A stretch of 38,804 bases of DNA from an uncultured Acidobacteriota bacterium. Its GTDB lineage: Bacteria; Acidobacteriota; Terriglobia; Terriglobales; Acidobacteriaceae. A program made the position numbers and the translations under genes. The notes under the pieces are model-generated. The model had not been told where the DNA came from, did no database searches, and saw nothing but the letters and a program-made list of their open reading frames with translations. Shown piece by piece: positions 30,497 through 37,800 of this stretch. The first letter of the stretch is position 1. Each line of letters begins with the position of its first letter. The stretch is taken from positions 1 through 38,804 of the forward strand of contig CAILAZ010000237.1 of assembly GCA_903832295.1 (NCBI GenBank), given 5' to 3'.

Positions 30497-32247
30497 GCCG
30501 CACCTCCCTTCTTCTTCGCCGCAACCTTCTTCGCAGGCTTCCCCGCCGCCTTCTTCACAGCCGTCTTCTTCGCCACCGTCTTCTTTGCAGGTTTCTCCGC
30601 CTTCGGCTTGCTCCACGGATCAGGCCCCGCATAACCCCAGCCACGCACCTTCTTCAGCAGACCCGCGCGGCCGACCTTCACGTCCTCTTCCAGGCCGTCA
30701 TAGGTATCCATGTGGAGCTCGGCGTATTCGATCTCCGCCAGCGCCGCCACACGCGCAAACTCAACGCTGTCCACTGCACCAGCCTTCAGCGTTTTCTGAT
30801 ATCCAGGCAGCAGCGCAGCCCATATCTTGAGCCCTGGGCTCCACTTCGGAACCTTACTCGCCACTATCTCCCGCAGGGCCGTCTCGGGGATCGTCCGCAT
30901 CTGCTCCAGCGCCGCCGCCACCAGGGCCATGCGCAGCTTGTTCTCCTCCACTTCACGCGCCTTGTTCTTCTCCAGGCGCTCCTGCTCAGCCTTCGAGATC
31001 TGCGCCCCCGGAACGTCCTTGCTCGACTTCTCATAGCTCTTCGGATGCGCCTTGCATCCTTCCGTCGTGCACACCGTCAGCAGCGTCCCTGGTTTCCGCG
31101 CCGCCCGCTTCGAGTAGTAGCCAACCTCTTCCCAGTCCACCGTCACGCCCGCCACGGTGTTCCCGCAGCTCGCCGGCTTCGCCTCCACCCACTGGCCTTC
31201 CTTCAGCACCTTCGCCGGATCGGCCATGTAGTGTTCGCCCGGCTTCTCGTCCGGCCCATACGCCTTCGGATGCAGCACCATCTTCGGCCGCACGCTCGAG
31301 CTCTTCCCGCTCAACCGCGGCGTCTTCTCGCCGCCGGCCTCAAGAATCTTCCGATGCACAAAGGCCGCGCGCTTCGCCTCAAAACAGATCCCGTCCGAGC
31401 ACGTCGCCTCGGCGATATTGAGATCCCCAAAAAGCGAGTCATTCGCCGCCGTGTTGCTCGGGCATCCCGCGCACGTACCCGCCGACGGCACCAGCAGCCC
31501 ATCGTCCAGCGGCCACGGCGCCACGCTCAGCTTCCGCCCCACGCTCTGCTCAATGTGGAACTTCAGCTTCAGCACGCTCTCCGGCTCGCTGTAGCCGTAG
31601 TGGATGTTCGCCGGCATCTTCTCCCGCCGCTCGATCCGGTCGGCAATCACCTTCTCCACCTTCACCGTCGACCCGGCGGTCCGGTCCAGGCACCACTTCA
31701 GCGCCGCCTCTTCCTCCTCCGCGCCCACCCGCGCCAGCAGCAGCGCGTGGTCGATCGTAATCAGCCGCTCCGCCAGAGCCTGCCGCGTATGCGCGCCCAG
31801 CGCCACCAGGCGCAGCCGCTTGGTCACATGTTCCACCGGCTTGCCCACGCGCGCCGCAATCGCCGCCGCCGTCCCCAGCTCGCGCCGCAGGGCTTCGTAC
31901 GCGTCGGCCTCTTCCAGCGCCGGCACATCCTCCCGCTGCAGGTTGTCGACCAGCGCCAGCTCCCGCGCCTGCTCGTCCGTCATCGGCCGCACCAGGCACG
32001 GTACCGTCTCCAGCTCCAGCGCCCCGGCCGCCGCAAACCTCCGGCTCCCGGCAATCAGCTCCACCGCGCCATCCGGCATCGGCCGCACCAGCAGCGGAGT
32101 GTGGATCCCATGCAGCCGTATCGACTCCACCAGGTCATGCTGCCGCGCCGGGTCCACGCTCTTGCGTGGATTGAATGGCGACGGATTGATCAGGTACAGG
32201 TAAACATCCTCGACCATAATTTCGGCGTCTTTTGCCGGCCCCGTCAC
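30493..32247 (-). CDS. ParB/Spo0J-like protein with basic C-terminal tail (584 aa)
   Basis: 584 residues from GTG 32247, which overlaps the previous stop (GTGA). N-terminal ParB fold: INPSPFNPRKSVD (20-32), LVESIRLHGIHTPLLVRP, AGSRR (66-70), DNLQREDVPALEEA (101-114), then an HTH at about 125-147. The C-terminal half has Cys motifs (TCAGC, ATCSDGIC, CTTEGC) as in plasmid and phage ParB-like proteins, and ends in a Lys/Ala-rich histone-like tail. No ParA gene and no obvious parS array were seen. It could serve partition of an episomal prophage or act as a DNA-binding or nuclease-type early protein. Confidence 0.7.
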   Translation of the reverse strand: MTGPAKDAEIMVEDVYLYLINPSPFNPRKSVDPARQHDLVESIRLHGIHTPLLVRPMPDGAVELIAGSRRFAAAGALELETVPCLVRPMTDEQARELALVDNLQREDVPALEEADAYEALRRELGTAAAIAARVGKPVEHVTKRLRLVALGAHTRQALAERLITIDHALLLARVGAEEEEAALKWCLDRTAGSTVKVEKVIADRIERREKMPANIHYGYSEPESVLKLKFHIEQSVGRKLSVAPWPLDDGLLVPSAGTCAGCPSNTAANDSLFGDLNIAEATCSDGICFEAKRAAFVHRKILEAGGEKTPRLSGKSSSVRPKMVLHPKAYGPDEKPGEHYMADPAKVLKEGQWVEAKPASCGNTVAGVTVDWEEVGYYSKRAARKPGTLLTVCTTEGCKAHPKSYEKSSKDVPGAQISKAEQERLEKNKAREVEENKLRMALVAAALEQMRTIPETALREIVASKVPKWSPGLKIWAALLPGYQKTLKAGAVDSVEFARVAALAEIEYAELHMDTYDGLEEDVKVGRAGLLKKVRGWGYAGPDPWSKPKAEKPAKKTVAKKTAVKKAAGKPAKKVAAKKKGGAA

Positions 32248-33128
32248 AGTTCCACCCCCAGCTCCGGCAGCCCCGGAAACACGCGCCGCAGGTGCACCAC
32301 CTGCTCCACCGGCCGCGCCATATCCGCCAGCGGCCGCTCCCGCTCCAGCATCTCCGTGGGAACCCCCGCCAGAAAGTTCACGCACGCGGCCACCCGCTCC
32401 AGCAAATACCGCGAAGTTCCCGGCTGCAGCGCCTCCATCAGCGGGTTGTCCCGGGCATCCACCAGCACTGGAGTCTTCGATTCCCGGTACAGCCCCACCA
32501 TCACCATCCAGGGCTCGCCAAAGGTCACGCGCGGCCACTCTGCAGCAACCGCGCGCTCCCCGCTCTGGCTCGTCTCCTTTCCGGCCGGGATTGCCCCGTC
32601 CAGCTCGTTCACGCGCTCCACCAGGCGCAACAGCCGCCCAATCCCGCAGCCCGGCGTGTGCGGCACCATCTTCGTGGCCCCGCTCATCAGGCATTCGCTG
32701 CACTCAAAACTCGGCTCACCCCATATCTGCTTCGAGCGAATCGCCCGCAGCGCCACCTGCAGCGCCGCCACGGCCAGCTCGTCCACCAGCGAAACCCCGC
32801 GCAAATCCTGCGCGCCGATCAATCCGCCCGGCTGCTGGCACTCCAGCAGGCAACGCCCGCTCACCTGGGCCGGGCCCCCGCACGCCGGGCAGCTCTGGTC
32901 CACATACACTCCAGCCGCCACACGCTCGGCGCGATAGTCAAACATTGGATCCGGGCACGGCGAAATCACGCGGTCAAACGCGCGGCTGCACACGCCAGCC
33001 TCCGTGCGCGGCGCTCCGCACTTGGAACAATGGCGAACAGTCTTGGCAGGCTGTGCCGGAAAAGGAGGGAGATACACATCCGCGTCACAGGACGCGGGAG
33101 ACGACGGAACGCTTCGAGGACGGTCCAT
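32244..33128 (-). CDS. Cys-rich early protein (294 aa)
   Basis: 294 residues. The frame is open to 33368 but its upstream part runs through a tRNA-like element and a terminator; ATG 33128 has AAAGGAG 8 bases upstream and is chosen. Three Cys clusters: CSKCG (about 43-47), CPACG with RCLLEC, and CSEC with TPGC, suggesting two or more zinc ribbons. The C-terminal third is helical. First gene of the early operon; family unknown. Confidence 0.6.
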   Translation of the reverse strand: MDRPRSVPSSPASCDADVYLPPFPAQPAKTVRHCSKCGAPRTEAGVCSRAFDRVISPCPDPMFDYRAERVAAGVYVDQSCPACGGPAQVSGRCLLECQQPGGLIGAQDLRGVSLVDELAVAALQVALRAIRSKQIWGEPSFECSECLMSGATKMVPHTPGCGIGRLLRLVERVNELDGAIPAGKETSQSGERAVAAEWPRVTFGEPWMVMVGLYRESKTPVLVDARDNPLMEALQPGTSRYLLERVAACVNFLAGVPTEMLERERPLADMARPVEQVVHLRRVFPGLPELGVEL

Positions 33129-33195
33129 GGCTTGGCTCCTTTGATCTGTCGAGCCAGGCGGAGAGAACCCCCAAACGCCCATGCCATCCGCACCC

Positions 33196-33235
33196 AAAAA
33201 CAGATAGACCGACGGAGGATTGTCCATCGGTCTAT
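33196..33235 (-). terminator. Intrinsic terminator after the tRNA-like element
   Basis: On the minus strand, 12-bp arms (33224-33235 and 33204-33215, one G/T pair) with an 8-base loop are followed after three bases by TTTTT (33196-33200). It lies between the tRNA-like element and the first early gene. Confidence 0.7.
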
Positions 33236-33305
33236 GCTGCGATTTTGGCGAAAGGCACAGACATTTCAGCGTTCTCCCCAGGGAGCGCCCCGAAATGTTC
33301 TGTAT

Positions 33306-33393
33306 TGGTGGCGGAGGGCGGGATCGAACCGCCGACCTACGGGTTATGAATCCGTGGGACCAGAGCAAAAATCCGTCGCTCTACGATCCCTCC
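33306..33393 (-). tRNA. tRNA-Met(CAT)-like element with abnormal 5' half
   Basis: The 3' half is canonical: anticodon loop TTCATAA with CAT at 33346-33348, variable AGGTC, T-arm GGCGG-TTCGATC-CCGCC, acceptor CTCCGCC, then A and encoded CCA ending at 33306. The 5' half does not fit: GGAGGGA pairs only in part with the acceptor (mismatches at positions 3 and 7), and the D-region is about 12 bases too long, with ACGGATT present twice. The anticodon stem also has an A/C mismatch at its last pair. Either an unusual phage tRNA or the 3' part of a host tRNA retained as an attachment site. Confidence 0.6.
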
Positions 33394-33444
33394 ACGAACA
33401 GAACACTCGAAACAACTCGCTTGTTTTTTGCTCGACTGAATTCC

Positions 33445-33472
33445 ACATTAGCGCAGTTATCTGAGCAGTCAA
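33445..33472 (-). promoter_or_regulatory. Candidate promoter for the tRNA-like/early transcript
   Basis: Minus-strand TTGACT (33472-33467) and TAATGT (33450-33445) with a 16-base spacer, about 50 bases before the tRNA-like element. The -35 is good, the -10 fair. Confidence 0.4.
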
Positions 33473-33738
33473 GCTCTATTTTTCTGCACGGTTCTCTTTT
33501 CCTGTGGAAATCCGTTACCACTTTGGTTCGCGGCCCCTGCTTCCCGTTTCGGAGCCTTCTTCGGCGGCTGGTACCCGCTCTCTTCCTGCCCTTCCCACGT
33601 CACCTGCAGCCAGCGCCGCTTCGCCCCTTTGCTGATCGACGTATAGTGCTCGTGCATCTGCCGTGTCATGTGTCGCACCAGGCTCATCGCCACATCCACC
33701 GGCACGGCCGGCTCCGCCACGCCGCAAGGCTGCCGCAA
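33469..33738 (-). pseudogene. C-terminal fragment of a tyrosine recombinase (integrase)
   Basis: 89 codons. VPVDVAMSLVRHMTRQMHEHY matches the end of tyrosine recombinases: AxxVPxxVxxxLVxH, then exactly nine residues on (His23 to Tyr32) the nucleophilic Tyr of the HYTSI segment. The usual Gly before the His is Arg. Upstream in frame is a stop about five codons before the start, and the R-I and HxxR catalytic parts are absent on all frames. It lies just upstream of the tRNA-like element, the normal int-att order. A complete integrase is therefore lacking; the fragment appears to be a remnant. Confidence 0.6.
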
Positions 33739-34034
33739 CCGCTTCCGTCACCCTGCGCATCAAGCAGGACCACCTAGAGCGGCTGCAGCGTCTCGCCGAT
33801 CGCCGCGGCATCAGCAAGAGCGCCGCCATCCAGCTCGCCATCTCCGAAATGCTCGAGCGCGACGGCGCTGAGCGCTCCCAGTCCTGCTGTCACCGCTGGC
33901 ACCGGCGGGTTGGGGTTGGGGCCGCTCGGGTTCGGGTCGAGCGGGTCAGGGCCTGGGTGAAGGGGAGGACTGGGCTGCGTTGGCTGGGAAGACATGGCGT
34001 TCTCCTATCGTGTTGGGTTAAATGGAATTTCTGA
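33663..34034 (+). pseudogene. Ribbon-helix-helix (CopG-like) ORF, probably a fragment
   Basis: Within this plus-strand frame ASVTLRIKQDHLERLQRLAD, then RRGISKSAAIQLAISEMLER is a clear ribbon-helix-helix DNA-binding domain. The sequence before it overlaps the integrase fragment on the other strand and looks non-coding, and the part after ERDGAERS looks like translated antisense of the Pro-rich ORF. No proper start or ribosome-binding site was found (GTG 33663 is the only option). Most likely a piece of a host or prophage regulator joined into this spot. Confidence 0.5.
33774..33995 (-). CDS. Pro-rich ORF, perhaps truncated
   Basis: 73 codons. ATG 33995 has AGGAGAACGCC upstream, a very good ribosome-binding site, and follows the membrane protein stop by 9 bases. 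The first 35 residues are Pro/Asn/Gly-rich (LDPNPSGPNPNPPVP). The last third is antisense to the ribbon-helix-helix domain and probably not original sequence. Likely a gene cut by recombination. Function unknown. Confidence 0.4.
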   Translation of the reverse strand: MSSQPTQPSPPLHPGPDPLDPNPSGPNPNPPVPAVTAGLGALSAVALEHFGDGELDGGALADAAAIGETLQPL

Positions 34035-34319
34035 CACCTGAGGCGAGTGCCGGGCCACCGTCGTCCCCGTGGGATCCGCGTGCGACCAGTCCCCATGCAG
34101 CGCCTTCGCGCCCTCGATCACTGCGATGATTGAGACAATCACCCCGATGATGGACAGCAGAACGAGCACGAGCCGGAACTGGGCTCTCAGCCCTACCACG
34201 AAATCAAGAATTCCCGGCTGTCCGTTTCCATGAATGACTGCGTGGTGCTGAATAACGGCCGATTTCATTGCCCCCCACTGCTCCTCATGAGTTCCCTCAA
34301 TCTTCAGGTCTCCCATCAT
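34005..34319 (-). CDS. One-span membrane protein (104 aa)
   Basis: 104 residues. A hydrophilic amphipathic N-terminal half (EEQWGAMKSAVIQHHAVIHG) is followed by a membrane span at about 48-68 (LVLVLLSIIGVIVSIIAVIE) and a short polar tail. CGGAGACG precedes ATG. The layout is like XhlA-type or holin-accessory proteins, but with no endolysin nearby the call stays open. Confidence 0.6.
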   Translation of the reverse strand: MMGDLKIEGTHEEQWGAMKSAVIQHHAVIHGNGQPGILDFVVGLRAQFRLVLVLLSIIGVIVSIIAVIEGAKALHGDWSHADPTGTTVARHSPQVSEIPFNPTR

Positions 34320-34384
34320 CGTCTCCGCACTCGTAATCTACTACCCCGGCCCCGCTATTACTGCACTTTCGCCGGGTCCAACCG

Positions 34385-34792
34385 TTACGGTGTGACCGTC
34401 ACCACGATTGTTACCACCGTCCCCCCAAGCGTTCCAGGTGGAGTGGGGTTTGTCGGCACCGCCAGCGTGAAGTAGTTGCTCGGCCCCGAGTGCGCCGCGC
34501 CCTGCACTGTCTCGGCCGCGTAGCAGTAGCTCGTTCCCCCCGCCACACTCGCATCGGCATAGCTCACCGGATTCACCGCGGTCGCCAAGAGAATCGTAAG
34601 TGCCCCCGTCGGCGCACCCGTCACCGGACACGCGCCCTCCCAACGGTACAGCGTCACCGTGCAACTCGCCGCCGCGGTGCATCCGGCCGGCAGCGTCCAG
34701 GTCAGGTTGGCCGTGTAGGTCGTAGCGGCGGGAGCCTGAGCAAACACAGACCCCGCGAAGAGAAACAGCGCCAGTGCGAAAAATCGTTTCAT
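34385..34792 (-). CDS. Small secreted Fn3-like protein (135 aa)
   Basis: 135 residues; AGGAGG stands 5 bases before ATG 34792. Signal peptide of Met-Lys-Arg, a Phe/Leu/Ala core and VFA before Gln19. The mature part is one beta-sandwich like fibronectin type III: TTYTANLTWTLPAGC, then VTLYRW, SYADASVAGGTSYCYAAETV and SNYFTLAVPTNPTPPGTL. Four Cys suggest two disulfides. It follows the tailspike. Export and a surface role are inferred. Confidence 0.7.
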   Translation of the reverse strand: MKRFFALALFLFAGSVFAQAPAATTYTANLTWTLPAGCTAAASCTVTLYRWEGACPVTGAPTGALTILLATAVNPVSYADASVAGGTSYCYAAETVQGAAHSGPSNYFTLAVPTNPTPPGTLGGTVVTIVVTVTP

Positions 34793-34799
34793 GTGCCTC

Positions 34800-34844
34800 C
34801 TAGTAGCTGGGGTACCACTTGGTTGTCGCCGGGTCGTAGGTCAT
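34800..34844 (-). other. Micro-ORF (14 aa) between tailspike and secreted protein
   Basis: ATG 34844 to TAG 34800-34802: MTYDPATTKWYPSY. Its stop overlaps the AGGAGG of the next gene. No clear ribosome-binding site of its own. It may be a leader peptide, or a leftover tail of an older tailspike C-terminus. Confidence 0.25.
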
Positions 34845-34861
34845 TCACAAAGAATTACCCA

Positions 34862-37800
34862 CTACTGAATCACTCGCACGTTGTACGCGAGGCTGGCTGG
34901 TGTGCCGGTGCCGCAGACATACACGGTCACCGTCCCAGTTGCAGTCACCGAGCCGCGCACGTTAAATGCGCCACCCACATCAGCACCCGTCGTGCTGCTC
35001 ACCACTACAGGTGCCCCAACCACCGCGCCGGTAACCGACGCTGTGCCTGAGTCGCACGTCGCTGTAAGCGCAGTGCCGGTAATCGTTCCGGTGGTGCCAG
35101 TCAGGGGCAGTTGGGCACGCACGAAAGCATCCGTTGCCACTTTGGTTGTATTGTCGCTCACGGACTGCGTTGTCGCCGTTGTGCCGTTTGCCAGCGCAGT
35201 AGATGGGGTATACACCCCAGCAAGCCACTGGCCTACGCCTGTTGCAGTGTGGTCATCCTGCCCAGTACCACCCATAGACGGCGACCCCGGAGCTTGTGAT
35301 GTGCTGTCCGTTGTTACAACCGCGCTGGAAGACACTGGTGTGTAAATTGGAAGCCCTCCTGCACCCAGACCCTTCGGCTCGAAAATCCAAGGGCCGTCGG
35401 CATAGGTGATTGAGGTTGCTGTTGGGTTGTAGAGATGCATCGAACAAGTGTTTGAGGCTGTCACCCACGCAGTCACCTGCAATGTCGGCACCGTAGACCA
35501 CGCCCCACCCGGCGCAATGACATTCACCGCATCGCCAGAGCTATACGACCCAGTCAAAGCCCCCACGCACGTCACGCCTGTAATAGTCGTGCTCGAAAAT
35601 GCAGCAATGGTGCCTGATGTAGGAAGGTAAGTGGCTGAGAGAACATCGTGCCCAATTGGATTGTAAGACGTGATGTTTCCACCAGGGTCTTTCAATCCGT
35701 TCACTGCGGCCGTCGCTGTGGCTGTTGTACCGCTGGTAGGCGAGGCAATCGTCACAGTCGGAGCCGAAGTATATCCTAGCGCAGGGTAAGCGAGTATCAC
35801 GCTGGAAATTTGTCCTGCCATATTGGACGATGCGGAGCACGTCGCCTGATAGAGCAATGTGGAGGCTAATGAGTTAACGGTCATCGTCCCAACCGTACCG
35901 ATGAATCCACTGGTGGGAGTAAACGTAAGCTGGGCTGTTGACGTGGCAAAGAAGCGAAGCTGGTAGGTCGTACCATTCCGCGAAGCCACCGTCTGAGTGC
36001 CGCCGCCCATTGTCACGGTCAGCGTCCCCGAGCCGTCTGTCAAACCGGATGTGACGAAAGAGACGATGTAATAATTCCCTATCGTCGGCGTGAAGGTCGT
36101 GTCTGTGATTGCAGCCGTTGAACCTGCCGAGTGGGTGAAGGGCCAGGTTGAACCAGTCCAGCTCGCTCCCACGCTCCAAGTGTCCCCGGAACTGATGAGA
36201 TTGCTGCCGAGCGAAGTCCCCGGCAGTTCCATCGGAGCAGGGGTCATCGAGCACCCAATTTGCGAGGCTGGAGCATACCCTGAGCCGGCGGTTGCCAGTG
36301 TGAGGGCAGTAACGTTCCCACCCTGCGCTGGAGCCGGGTCAGCTACCAGACCGGGAGCCTTGAAGTATGCGCTCCCCGCTGTTGGCGCTGTACCGTTGAG
36401 ACTAGCGCTAATTTCCAAGATTTGTGCATCGTACAGGCTATGTGGTGCAGTATAGAGCGCCCCGTTGCGCACACCCATTCTCCAGTAATCGCTGCGCGGA
36501 GAACTTCCGTTGTAGCTAATCCCCTGCCACATTGCATCGGCACTGTCGGCGTTTGCGCTGTTGTAGTTTGCAATGCTGCCAGCAAAAAACACCGTTGCTT
36601 GCCTTGACCCGAAGGGTATAGGGGATGCGTTTTGCGTTTGATTGACGCAATACTCTGCCCCCAGCCCCTGCGGAACGGGAGAAAAGTTGGTGGCGGATGT
36701 GCTCGTCGCTTGCGACCACGGTTGCGACACTGTGCAGGCTGCATTCGTGCCGTCAACGTTGGTGATGCTGTCCGTACCAGACTCGGATGCGCTTGACGCT
36801 CCAATCAAAATAGGGCTGGGGCGCTGCACGTTCAGCGGCTCGTACGGATTGGCGCAGATGCCTGTGGCTCCCCACGACGCCGCACCGGATGAGGGCAGCG
36901 TCGTTGGGCAACCTCCAGCCGGGCACTCGCACAGCCCGGCCTGCTCGTCTGCCACGTTATCCAATAGCAGGCCTATGTTCGAATTTGTATTGAGGTCGTA
37001 GTTCGTGTTCCCCTTGAATTTTACATTCTTGATCAGAATGTAAGACATGGGACGACCGTATACAGCGGTGGCGCTGATTCCCATTCCAAAAGCACCCCTC
37101 CACTGTCGGTCAATGGGGCTGAGTGCCGCAGCGTCATCATCAGTTACCCGCTGCCGATTTCCCAGCGCGTTCACAAATCCAGTCGGAACATAGCAAGCGT
37201 CACTGTTGGTTACGCCTGAGTCCTCCAAATGCACAATGTTCATGTCGAACCAGCAATCGAACGCCTGACGACGTGCCGTAAAAGCTGTGCCGGTCGTCTG
37301 GGCGGTGTTTTCGTAGTAAACTACGTCGTGAATAGTGGTTGCATCTGCCAAATCTGCACCATTCGCAATTGAACTAGCAGTGAGGCCATACGTTGGTGAG
37401 CGGTCAACCGACTGACCGCCTAAAAACCATCCGCAGTAATTGTAAGTGTTTGGAGTGGTAATGTTACTGTAAGTGTTGTACTGGCTGTTCGCCGCCTGAA
37501 AAGCACAGCCCACACCCGAGAATGTGATGCGGTCGAAGATGTTATAGGCAGACGGCGCGAACGCAATGAATGCGTTCTTTACGGTGACGTTGAAGATGCT
37601 AGACCCTGTACCCATCTGCGCCATCACGCCATAGGGATAAGACGTTGTGTAGCTAGAAGCTGAGACGGCGCTGCCTGAGTAGCCTGAGAGCAGCGTAGCT
37701 CCATTGCCGTCAATCTTCAGGTTGCTAGGCACCTGCAACGAGTCTCCGACGTAAGACCATGACGGGGCAAGCTGTGCACAGGGAGTTCCATCACAAACCG

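Noticed and set aside
29713..32937. 1074-codon open frame on the plus strand
   Set aside because: Antisense of the parB early operon; the GC-rich third positions keep the opposite strand open. Composition is Arg/His/Pro-rich with no motif.
33220..33777. Plus-strand protein containing GSNRRP-like text
   Set aside because: This is the well-known false translation across a tRNA on the opposite strand.
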